DNA of 64,000 bases from Parahaliea mediterranea (lineage in GTDB: Bacteria; Pseudomonadota; Gammaproteobacteria; Pseudomonadales; Halieaceae), in assembly GCF_017255185.1 (NCBI RefSeq), contig NZ_JAFKCZ010000005.1, positions 1 through 64,000 on the forward strand, given 5' to 3'. Every line of letters starts with the position of its first letter. Position 1 is the stretch's first letter. The translations under genes were made by a program, and so were the position numbers. Of this stretch, positions 30,727-38,192 are shown piece by piece. The notes under the pieces were generated by a model. That model worked only from the letters and a program-made list of their open reading frames with translations. It had not been told where the DNA came from and did not search any database.

Positions 30727-32880
30727 ATGATCGACACAGGCTGTAAAAAACACTTGTTGGCCCTCGCCCTGGGCGGGCTCGCCGGCACCCAGGCCCTGGC
30801 CCAGGTCGCGCTGGAGGAGGTGGTGGTCACCGCCTCCAAGCGCGGCGCCAGCAGCGTGCAGGATATTCCCACCAACATCTCCGCCATCGGCGGCGCGCTC
30901 CTGCAACAGACCCACGCCATGGGCATCCAGGACATGGCGCGCTTTATCCCCGGCCTCAGCGCGGTGAACAACGGCCCCGGCAACGAACAGATCATTATTC
31001 GCGGCCTGGCGTCCTCGGCGGGCGCGGCCCAGGTCGGTACCTACTTCGATGAAATCCCCGCCACCGGCAACGGCGGCACCAACGTGTCCCAGACCGACCT
31101 GCAACTGTACGACCTGGAGCGGGTGGAGGTGCTGCGCGGCCCCCAGGGCACCCTGTACGGCGCCGGTTCCCAGGGCGGCACCCTGCGCTACATCACCAAC
31201 AAACCGGTGCTGACCGAGGTAGAGGGCGCCATCCAGGCGGACATGGGCACCCGCTCCCGGGATGGCGGCGAGTCCTACGCGGTCAACGGCATGCTCAATA
31301 TGCCGGTGCTGGACGACCGGTTGGGTTTTCGCGCGGTGGGCTTCTACCGCGACAGCGACGGCTACGTGGACCTGCCCGACCTGGGTGAAAGCGGCACCGA
31401 CACAGAGGAAACCTACGGCGGCCGCCTGCTGGGTACCCTGCTGCTGGGGGATCGCACCACCCTGAATGCCTCCGTCTGGTACCAGAACACCGAGGTGGAC
31501 GACCAGCCCCTGGTGAACGAGTACGAAGACAGCCGTCCCGGCCAGGTCAAACTGCCCTTTCAGGACGAGTTGAAAATGTACAACCTGACCCTGGACCACA
31601 GCCTCGCCTTCGGTGACATCACCGCCACCGCGTCCTACTACGACCGCGACACCTTTTTTGTGTTCGACGTGTCCCAGTTCGTACCCGCGCCGGGCAGCGT
31701 CAACCAGAACCGCGCCAACGAGCAGTTGAGTGCCGAATTGCGCTTCGCCTCGAATTTCGACGGGCCGCTGCAGATGATCGTCGGCGCGTTCTACCAGGAG
31801 CGCGATACCAGCAGCACCTCCATCGGCTACTTCGTCGATACCGACACCGGCCTGGTGCCGTCGTCACCGACCAGTTTCTTCGACAATCGCGCCGAGACCG
31901 AATTCAGCAACGAGGCCCTGTTCGGCGAGTTTACCTACCAGGTGACCGACAAACTCGAGCTGCTGGCCGGCGTCCGCGCCTTCCGCATCGATACCTGGTC
32001 CCAGGCCAACGAAGTGGAGACACCCTTTGGCGAGCCGGTTGGCCTGAAGGAGCCCCTGGACTCGGAGGGCGATGACGTCATCTACAAGTTCCAGGCCTCC
32101 TATCGCTTTACCGACGACATCCTCACCTACCTGGTGTATTCCGAGGGTTTCCGCGAGGGCGACGCCAACGTTATCAACCTGAAGACCGCCGGTGGCGCGC
32201 CGGTGCCTGGCGGCTACGCGCCGGATTTTGTCGACAATATCGAGTTTGGCTGGAAGAGCGATTGGCTGGACGGCCAACTGCGGCTGAACGGCGCGGTGTA
32301 CGCCATGCAGTGGCAGGATATCCAGGTGGCCCTGCTGGACCAGACCCAGGCCTTCGAGTACATCATCAACGCCGGCGAGGCGGAGCTGCTGGGTGTCGAG
32401 CTGGAGTCGGTGATCCGGCCCCGGGCGCTGCCGGGCTTTACCGTGCGCCTCAACGCCAATTACTCCGAGCAGGAGCTGACCGAGGACACGCCCGGCTACA
32501 CCGCGGGGGATATGACCGCCGGGCGCGATGGCGACCGCCTGCCGGATACTTCTCCATTCTCCGCCGGTGTGGTGCTCGAGCAGCAGTTCGACCTGGGGGG
32601 CTACGATGCCTACGCCTCGGTTGACGCCTCCTACGTGGGCACCGCCCTGACCACCTTCTCCAAGCGCTCGGCGGATGCCCGCGAGTACGGCGATTACGTG
32701 CTCGCCGGCGCGCGGCTGGGCATGTACCTGGACAACTGGGAGGCCGCGCTGTACGTCACCAACATTGCCGATGTGCGCGAGCCGGTGAACTGGGAAGTGG
32801 AGGCCCGCGAGGGGATCCCCGACCGCATTTACAGCACGCAGCCGCGGACCGTGGGTGTCAGTGTGAACTACACCTTTTAG
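30727..32880 (+). CDS. TonB-dependent outer-membrane receptor of the catabolic operon
   Basis: A 717-residue receptor with signal peptide (HLLALALGGLAGTQALAQ), TonB-box region 'LEEVVVTASKRG', plug domain with 'IIIRGLASSAGAAQVG' and 'VEVLRGPQGTLYGAGS', and a C-terminal barrel ending '...VSVNYTF' (terminal Phe). It moves a substrate across the outer membrane using TonB energy. ATG at 30727 follows AGGAAA and opens the signal peptide; a 21-residue upstream extension is rejected. The position between an exported amidohydrolase and an exported dipeptidase-like protein suggests that the ligand of this operon enters here. Confidence 0.93.
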   Translation: MIDTGCKKHLLALALGGLAGTQALAQVALEEVVVTASKRGASSVQDIPTNISAIGGALLQQTHAMGIQDMARFIPGLSAVNNGPGNEQIIIRGLASSAGAAQVGTYFDEIPATGNGGTNVSQTDLQLYDLERVEVLRGPQGTLYGAGSQGGTLRYITNKPVLTEVEGAIQADMGTRSRDGGESYAVNGMLNMPVLDDRLGFRAVGFYRDSDGYVDLPDLGESGTDTEETYGGRLLGTLLLGDRTTLNASVWYQNTEVDDQPLVNEYEDSRPGQVKLPFQDELKMYNLTLDHSLAFGDITATASYYDRDTFFVFDVSQFVPAPGSVNQNRANEQLSAELRFASNFDGPLQMIVGAFYQERDTSSTSIGYFVDTDTGLVPSSPTSFFDNRAETEFSNEALFGEFTYQVTDKLELLAGVRAFRIDTWSQANEVETPFGEPVGLKEPLDSEGDDVIYKFQASYRFTDDILTYLVYSEGFREGDANVINLKTAGGAPVPGGYAPDFVDNIEFGWKSDWLDGQLRLNGAVYAMQWQDIQVALLDQTQAFEYIINAGEAELLGVELESVIRPRALPGFTVRLNANYSEQELTEDTPGYTAGDMTAGRDGDRLPDTSPFSAGVVLEQQFDLGGYDAYASVDASYVGTALTTFSKRSADAREYGDYVLAGARLGMYLDNWEAALYVTNIADVREPVNWEVEAREGIPDRIYSTQPRTVGVSVNYTF

Positions 32881-32895
32881 GGTTCCGAGGCGCTT

Positions 32896-34080
32896 ATGAC
32901 ACAAAAAGACTTTACACGCAGAACCCTGCTGCGCTACTCGGCGGCGGGTGCGGCTTTCGCCTCCGCCGGCGCCGCGCTGCCGACCGCCGCGGCGGGCCGT
33001 GGCTTTGCCTTCGATGGGGCGCTGGTGATCAACACCCTCGGTGGTATCGGCAACCCCAATCTGCGCCTGGCCGCGGAAGACGGGGCGGCGCCGGCCGCCG
33101 CGGTTGGCAGCAGCTTTGCTACCTTCGACGAGCGCGCGCTGGCGGACCTGCGCGCCTCCGGGACCACCGCCATCAATATCACTCTGGGTCATGTGTCCGG
33201 GGATGCCGAGCCCTTTGAGTACACGGTGGGCGAAATCGCCGCCTGGAACCGGATTATCGAGCGTCACGCCGACAGATTGCTCAAGGTCCGCTCCACCGCG
33301 GATATCCGCGCCGCGCAGAACAGCGGCCGCACCGGGGTGATCTTCGGTTTCCAGAACACCACCATGCTCGGCGGCGACGCCGGGCGCGTGGCGCTGTTCG
33401 CCGGCCTCGGCGTGCGTATCATCCAGCTGACCTACAACGACCGCAACCGCGTGGGCGACGGCTCCATGGTGGCGGACAACGCGGGGCTGAGCGATTTCGG
33501 CCGCGAGGTGGTCGACGAGCTGAACAACGAGCGGGTGCTGGTGGATTTGAGCCACAGCGGCGAACGCACCTGCCTGGAGGCGATCACCGCCTCGCGGGCG
33601 CCGATCTGTATCAGCCACACCGGCGCCCGCGCGCTGAGCGATCTGCCGCGCAACAAGAGCGACCGCGAGCTGCGCCTGCTGGCGGAGCGCGGCGGCGTCG
33701 CGGGGATCTATTTCATGCCGTTTTTGCGGGAGGACAGTTTTCCCGAGGCCGCGGACGTGCTGCGCCACATCGAGCACGCGCTGCAGGTCTGTGGCGAGGA
33801 CCACGTGGGCATCGGCACCGACGGCGGGACCACCCGGGTCGATGACATGGTGGCCTTCCGCGCGGCGATCGACGAGGAAATCCGCCAGCGGCGGGCGGCG
33901 GGCATTTCCGCCCGCGGCGAGAAGCCCGGCGTGGTGCCCTTCGTGCCGGATTTGCAGGGGCCGGAGCAATTTCGCCAGCTGGCCGATATGATGGCCGCCG
34001 CGGGCCACCCCGCGCGGGTGATCGAGAAGGTGCTGGGGCGCAATTTCCTGCGCCTGCAGCGGGAGGTCTGGGGGGCCTAG
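32896..34080 (+). CDS. Tat-exported M19 (renal dipeptidase)-like protein with altered metal site
   Basis: A 394-residue protein with a twin-arginine signal (FTRRTLLRYSAAGAAFAS). The rest follows the peptidase M19 TIM barrel: 'VDLSHSGERT' with H220, 'CISHTGARAL' with H241, then 'DHVGIGTDGG'. However, the first-strand HxD pair of M19 enzymes is absent (the region reads 'VINTLGGIGNPN'), and the bridging glutamate is Q153 in 'IFGFQNTT'. Two of the metal ligands plus the bridging residue are thus missing. The protein either uses a one-metal site or has another function. It lies 15 bp after the receptor gene. Confidence 0.82.
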   Translation: MTQKDFTRRTLLRYSAAGAAFASAGAALPTAAAGRGFAFDGALVINTLGGIGNPNLRLAAEDGAAPAAAVGSSFATFDERALADLRASGTTAINITLGHVSGDAEPFEYTVGEIAAWNRIIERHADRLLKVRSTADIRAAQNSGRTGVIFGFQNTTMLGGDAGRVALFAGLGVRIIQLTYNDRNRVGDGSMVADNAGLSDFGREVVDELNNERVLVDLSHSGERTCLEAITASRAPICISHTGARALSDLPRNKSDRELRLLAERGGVAGIYFMPFLREDSFPEAADVLRHIEHALQVCGEDHVGIGTDGGTTRVDDMVAFRAAIDEEIRQRRAAGISARGEKPGVVPFVPDLQGPEQFRQLADMMAAAGHPARVIEKVLGRNFLRLQREVWGA

Positions 34081-34106
34081 CGCCCCCTTGCAATCGCGGA
34101 GCGCGC

Positions 34107-35006
34107 ATGTCGGAAGAACTGATCAACCTGGTCAATACGCGGGCAGTGCCGCTGGCCCTCATGGCTATTATGTTCAGCCTTGGCCTGTCGCTGGCGCCGG
34201 CGGATTTCGCGCGGCTGCTGCAGCGGCCCCGGGCGACCGCCGTCGGCCTCGGCGGCCAGCTGCTGCTGTTGCCGCTGATCGCCTGGACCCTGGCGTTGCT
34301 GTTCGACCTGCCGCCGGCAATGGCGGTGGGGCTGATCATTCTCGCCGCCTGCCCCGGCGGGGTGACCTCCAACGCCGTGGTGTTCGCCGCCCGGGGGGAC
34401 GTCGCCCTGTCGGTGACCCTCACCGCCTGCGCCAGCCTGGTGACCATTATCAGCACGCCACTGCTGATCGGGCTGGGCCTGGATTACTTCTATGCCGGCG
34501 GCGACGCGCCGACCCTCGATGTGGGCCAGACGATGGCGCGGCTGTTGCAGATGACGGTGATGCCGGTGGCGCTGGGAATGCTGCTGCGGCACCTGCGCGC
34601 GGAACTGGCAATTACGCTGATTCGCTATCTGCGGCCGGTCTCGGTGATTATACTGGTACTGGTAATAGGGTTCTCGGTGGCGATCAGCGTCGATCTGTTG
34701 CTGGAGAACCTGCGCCGCGCGGGGCCGGTGATCTACGCCCTCAACCTGTTGGCCATGGCCGGCGGCCTGTTGCTGGCGCGCCTGGCGCGCCTGGGCGACG
34801 ACGAGGGACTCACCCTCGCCGTGGAGGTTGGGGTGCAGAACGCGACCATGGCCACCTTTTTCAGCCTGTCGGTGCTCAACGACTGGCAGCTGGCCATCGT
34901 GCCGACCATGTACGGTTGCGTGATGTTGTTCAACGCCGGGCTGATGGTGCGCTTGCTGCGCTGGCGCCACGCGATGAAACGAGATGTAGGAGTGGAAACA
35001 CCGTGA
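34107..35006 (+). CDS. bile acid:sodium symporter (BASS) family transporter
   Basis: A 299-residue inner-membrane protein with 8-10 predicted helices. It carries the family motifs 'MFSLGLSLAPADFARLL', the crossover region 'LAACPGGVTSNAVVFAARGDVALSVTLTA' (in two parts; 'CPGG..SN' is diagnostic) and 'EVGVQNATMATFF' in the second repeat. BASS proteins import organic anions such as bile acids, pyruvate or pantoate with sodium. Here it is the inner-membrane step of the operon. It overlaps the next gene by 4 bp (GTGA). Confidence 0.9.
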   Translation: MSEELINLVNTRAVPLALMAIMFSLGLSLAPADFARLLQRPRATAVGLGGQLLLLPLIAWTLALLFDLPPAMAVGLIILAACPGGVTSNAVVFAARGDVALSVTLTACASLVTIISTPLLIGLGLDYFYAGGDAPTLDVGQTMARLLQMTVMPVALGMLLRHLRAELAITLIRYLRPVSVIILVLVIGFSVAISVDLLLENLRRAGPVIYALNLLAMAGGLLLARLARLGDDEGLTLAVEVGVQNATMATFFSLSVLNDWQLAIVPTMYGCVMLFNAGLMVRLLRWRHAMKRDVGVETP

Positions 35007-36181
35007 TAACCCCCAGGGCCGAGGCCTTCGACAATTGGATACGCCGGGATTTCCGGGACATGAATACCGCCCTGGAGGAGCGCTACTTCGCCGAGCGGCG
35101 CTCCGACGTGTCCGGGGTGGGCGATGACATCAAGCAACAACTGCTGGACGAGGGCCGCGCGCATATCGTGGGCCTGCTCGGCGAGGGCAATACCGACGAG
35201 GGCTTTGACGCCGGCTTCGACCTGCTGGGCAATGTGGGCTTTTACATGGCGGCCTGCCGCCGCCACGACCTCACCGAACCCAGTCGCGAGACCCGCTCGC
35301 CGCTGGCCGAGGCCTCGGCGCTGGCGATGCAGCTGGGCGCCTCCCTGGGCACCGTGCCGCGTTTCGCCTCGGCGCATCTGGAAACCCACAACCGCGCCGT
35401 GGACGGTGTGTTCAAGTCCTTCACCACCCTGGAGGACGAGGGCACCTTCATCGCCTACAACACCCGCGGCGCCCTGGCCTATATTCGCGCCTCCGAGGCC
35501 CTGTTGCGCCTGCTGCCGCTGGGGGTGAGCCACCCGGTGGCGGCGGACCTGCTGGACGAGGCCCGCGATGCGCTGGAGGCGGTGTACCGCTATAACGAGG
35601 AACTGTTCCAGATCCTGGACGTGGAGCGCTTCTTCTACTGCGTGCGGCCCTACTACAAGCCCCATCGTGTCGGCCTGCGGGAGTACCGCGGCGCCAACGC
35701 CGGCGACTTCGCCGGCATCAATGTGATCGACCTGCTGCTGGGCGTGTGCCGGGCGGATGACCCCTATTACTCCCAGCTGCTGGTGGACAAGTTCCTGTTC
35801 ATGCGCCCGGAGGACCAGTTGCTGCTGCGGGACTGCATGCGCCGCCAGAGCTTGATGGACGCCTTCCTAGAACACCGCGACAGCGACAGCCCCCCGCTGC
35901 GGGAAAACTTGCGCCGCTTCCTCGCGGTGTGCGATGCCCACGGCAAGGCGGCCCTGCAGCATCACGAGCAGCTGGTGGAGAAGTTCATCGTGCAACCGGC
36001 CGACGAGGGCGATCTGGTCGACAACCAGCAGCTGACCGCCAGCGGCCCGCCGCTGCCGGTGCTGCTCAAGGCCCTGAGGACCCTGTGCGACCTGCGTGCC
36101 GGCGCGGTTCGCGACGACATCCCTTCGCGCCACCGCGACCTGGCGACCCTGCGCGAACTGGCCTCGCAGGTGTCCGCATGA
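35003..36181 (+). CDS. PrnB-like (DUF1864) protein, IDO/TDO-type heme enzyme candidate
   Basis: A 392-residue all-helical protein that resembles the PrnB/DUF1864 family: 'EDEGTFIAYNTRGALAYIRAS' (first part), 'FFYCVRPYYKPHRVGL' and 'EYRGANAGDFAGINVIDLLLG' (in parts), then 'LLVDKFLFMRPEDQ'. PrnB rearranges chlorotryptophan in pyrrolnitrin biosynthesis and belongs to the tryptophan/indoleamine 2,3-dioxygenase superfamily with a heme. The GTG at 35003 overlaps the transporter stop and follows AGGAGTGG; a long frame upstream is only a shadow of the transporter gene. It is coupled by ATGA to a kynureninase-like gene. Confidence 0.7.
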   Translation: MITPRAEAFDNWIRRDFRDMNTALEERYFAERRSDVSGVGDDIKQQLLDEGRAHIVGLLGEGNTDEGFDAGFDLLGNVGFYMAACRRHDLTEPSRETRSPLAEASALAMQLGASLGTVPRFASAHLETHNRAVDGVFKSFTTLEDEGTFIAYNTRGALAYIRASEALLRLLPLGVSHPVAADLLDEARDALEAVYRYNEELFQILDVERFFYCVRPYYKPHRVGLREYRGANAGDFAGINVIDLLLGVCRADDPYYSQLLVDKFLFMRPEDQLLLRDCMRRQSLMDAFLEHRDSDSPPLRENLRRFLAVCDAHGKAALQHHEQLVEKFIVQPADEGDLVDNQQLTASGPPLPVLLKALRTLCDLRAGAVRDDIPSRHRDLATLRELASQVSA

Positions 36182-37326
36182 GCGCCGCGGCGGTAGAGCC
36201 GGCCCCCGAACTGCTGGGCCCGGACTGGCGCGCCTGCTACGCCGACACCCCGGGCATCTACCTGCTGTCGCACTCGGTGGGGCGCACGCCCGCCGACAGC
36301 CTGCAGGCCCTGCAGCGCGGTTTTCTCGACCCCTGGGAGGCCGGCGAGAGCGAGCCCTGGGGCCATTGGTTGCCGGCGCTGGAGGCCTTTCCCCGCGCCC
36401 TGGCGCAATTGCTCAACACCCGGTCGGAGGCGATCTGCCCCCAGGTCAATGTCTCCAGCGGCCTGGTGAAACTGCTCGGCGCCCGGCCGCCGGCGCCGGG
36501 ACGCGCGGCGGTGCTGTTCTCGGCGCAGGACTTTCCCTCCCTGGGCTTTGTGATCGCGCAGGCCCGCCGGCTGGGCTTTGAACCGCGCATGCTGCCGGCG
36601 GACGCCGATGTGCAGGACAGCGCGGTGTGGAGCGACGCCCTCACCGAGGATGTGCACGCGGTGCTGGTGACCCACGCCTTTTCCAATACCGGGCAGCTGG
36701 CGCCGGTGGCCGAAATCCTGGGTATGGCCCGGGCGCGCGGCGTGTTGGGCATCGTCGATGTCGCCCAGTCGCTGGGGGTGATACCGATCGACCTGCAGCA
36801 GTGGCCCGCGGACGCGGTGCTCGGTTCCTGTGTGAAGTGGTGCTGCGGCGGGCCGGGGGCCGGTTTCCTGTGGCTGTCGCCGGAACGCGCCGCCGATTTC
36901 GAGCCTGTCGATGTGGGCTGGTTTTCCCATCGCGATCCCTTCGAGTTCGATATCACCCACTTTGACTACGCCCCCGACGCCGCGCGTTTCATGGGCGGCA
37001 CGCCCTCGGTGATGCCCTTTGTGCTCGCGGCCAACAGCCTGGCGCTGGTCAATCGCATTGGCATCCGCCGCATTCGCGCCCATAACCTCGCCCTCGGTGA
37101 TCGCCTGATCGACGGCCTGGAGCCGCAGTGGCTGCAATCGCCACGGGCGGCGGAACGTCGCAGCGGCACGGTAGTGGTGCGGCCGGCGGACCGCGAGGGT
37201 TGTATCGAACGCCTGCGGGAAGCCGGTGTGGCCTTCGATGAACGCACCGCGGGCCTGCGCCTGTCCCCCCACGTCTACAACAGCGCGGCGGAGATCGATG
37301 CCGTCATCGGCTGCCTGACGGCCTGA
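36178..37326 (+). CDS. kynureninase-like PLP-dependent enzyme (class V aminotransferase fold)
   Basis: A 382-residue fold-type I PLP protein. The Schiff-base lysine is K220 in 'GSCVKWCCGGPGAGFLWL', very close to kynureninase 'YKYLN.GPGA'. The PLP aspartate is D194 in 'GIVDVAQSLG', and 'VTHAFSNTGQ' and 'ARFMGGTPSVMPF' are further class V landmarks. Kynureninase cleaves the side chain of kynurenines to give anthranilates. Length is slightly below the family norm (about 415). It is coupled to the PrnB-like gene by ATGA, the last gene of the operon, and followed by a strong hairpin. Confidence 0.8.
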   Translation: MSAAAVEPAPELLGPDWRACYADTPGIYLLSHSVGRTPADSLQALQRGFLDPWEAGESEPWGHWLPALEAFPRALAQLLNTRSEAICPQVNVSSGLVKLLGARPPAPGRAAVLFSAQDFPSLGFVIAQARRLGFEPRMLPADADVQDSAVWSDALTEDVHAVLVTHAFSNTGQLAPVAEILGMARARGVLGIVDVAQSLGVIPIDLQQWPADAVLGSCVKWCCGGPGAGFLWLSPERAADFEPVDVGWFSHRDPFEFDITHFDYAPDAARFMGGTPSVMPFVLAANSLALVNRIGIRRIRAHNLALGDRLIDGLEPQWLQSPRAAERRSGTVVVRPADREGCIERLREAGVAFDERTAGLRLSPHVYNSAAEIDAVIGCLTA

Positions 37327-37331
37327 ACCGC

Positions 37332-37353
37332 GGCGGCGCCCGCGGGCGCCGCC
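37332..37353. terminator. bidirectional hairpin between the long operon and tetR
   Basis: GGCGGCGCCC and GGGCGCCGCC form a perfect 9-10 bp stem with a very small loop, 5 bp after the kynureninase-like stop and 15 bp before the convergent TetR gene stop. It can serve both directions. Confidence 0.65.
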
Positions 37354-37368
37354 AATCCACGCGCGGCC

Positions 37369-37986
37369 TCAGTCCGCGCAGATCAATGCCTCGAACATGC
37401 CCCGCGCCTCCTCCAATTTGGCGAACACGGGGTAGTCCCGGTCGATGGCCCAGCTCACAGTCAGCGTGTTGAGGGTGCCCACGATCATCGACGCCAGAAT
37501 GTCCGCGGAGAACTGGCGGCGGGCGTCACCGGCTTCCTGCCCGGCGGCGATCAACCTGGAAAAACTGTCGATGGCGCCGCGGCTGATCCGGCGCTGTTGC
37601 TCGGGGTTATTGGCGAAGCTGGCGGGGGCGGAGATCATCAGCTCCCGGTCGATGGTGTCGAAGGCGGCAAACCGCGATTCGATGTAGTCGATCATCGCTT
37701 CCAGCCGCTCCCGGGTGGTGCGGTGTTTTTCCATCAGCTGCCGCAGCATCGGTTCGGCCTGGCTGTACAGTCGCGAGACGCCCAGGCCGCCGAGCAGGGC
37801 GTGCTTGTTGGGAAAGTGGCTGTAGAAGGTGCGCCGGGCCACATCCGCCTCCCGGCAGATCATCTCGATGCTGGTGTCCTCGATCCCCCCGCGTTTGAAC
37901 AGGGTATAGGCGGCCTCCTCGATGCGCGCGCGGGTGGCGAGTTTGCGTTTCTGCCGCCGGTCGATGGGCGTGTCGGGGTTGTTCAT
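37369..37986 (-). CDS. TetR-family transcriptional regulator
   Basis: A 205-residue repressor: an N-terminal helix-turn-helix (RKLATRARIEEAAYTLFK, GIEDTSIEMICREADVARRT, FYSHFPNKHALL) and a ligand-binding helical C-terminal domain. It is encoded divergently from the amidohydrolase/Rieske/SDR operon, with tandem repeats and two palindromes in the 206 bp between them. That arrangement is typical of local repression relieved by a pathway compound. Confidence 0.92.
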   Translation of the reverse strand: MNNPDTPIDRRQKRKLATRARIEEAAYTLFKRGGIEDTSIEMICREADVARRTFYSHFPNKHALLGGLGVSRLYSQAEPMLRQLMEKHRTTRERLEAMIDYIESRFAAFDTIDRELMISAPASFANNPEQQRRISRGAIDSFSRLIAAGQEAGDARRQFSADILASMIVGTLNTLTVSWAIDRDYPVFAKLEEARGMFEALICAD

Positions 37987-38054
37987 AAAAACCGCTCAGG
38001 GCTGCTCATAAAACCCGTTCAGGGCTGTTCGTAAAACCCGCTCAGGGCTGCCCA
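37984..38054. repeat. three tandem copies of a 23-bp repeat in the tetR leader
   Basis: Starting at the tetR start codon and reading plus strand, a unit close to 'CATAAAACCCGCTCAGGGCT' plus 2-3 bases occurs three times in a row with a few substitutions. On the minus strand it forms the 5' leader of the tetR mRNA. It may be an operator array or a duplication that varies the leader length. Confidence 0.7.
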
Positions 38055-38099
38055 TGAATTTTCCGTAAGGTTATTGCAATCACAGGGGCATTAAACTAG

Positions 38100-38137
38100 T
38101 TTGTATACATATGTGCAAATATACCCATATGAGTATA
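38100..38137. promoter_or_regulatory. two adjacent palindromes, candidate TetR operators
   Basis: TATACCCATATGAGTATA (38120-38137) matches its own reverse complement at 16 of 18 positions. Directly before it, a 20-bp stretch (38100-38119) running from TTTG to CAAA is a looser palindrome (14 of 20, all deviations transitions). Both sit in an AT-rich patch between divergent tetR and the amidohydrolase operon, the right place for the operator of a TetR repressor. Confidence 0.6.
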
Positions 38138-38192
38138 TTTCATAAGCGCAGCTTTAAAACTCATACGATGATCATAACGAGAGTGTGCCGCA

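Noticed and set aside
31864-34008. A 714-codon minus-strand frame opposite the receptor and dipeptidase-like genes
   Set aside because: Antisense to genes with complete motifs; no domain features.
34088-35002. A longer N-terminal part for the PrnB-like gene
   Set aside because: It lies entirely within the BASS transporter gene in another frame; the GTG at 35003 has a good ribosome binding site and matches the family start.
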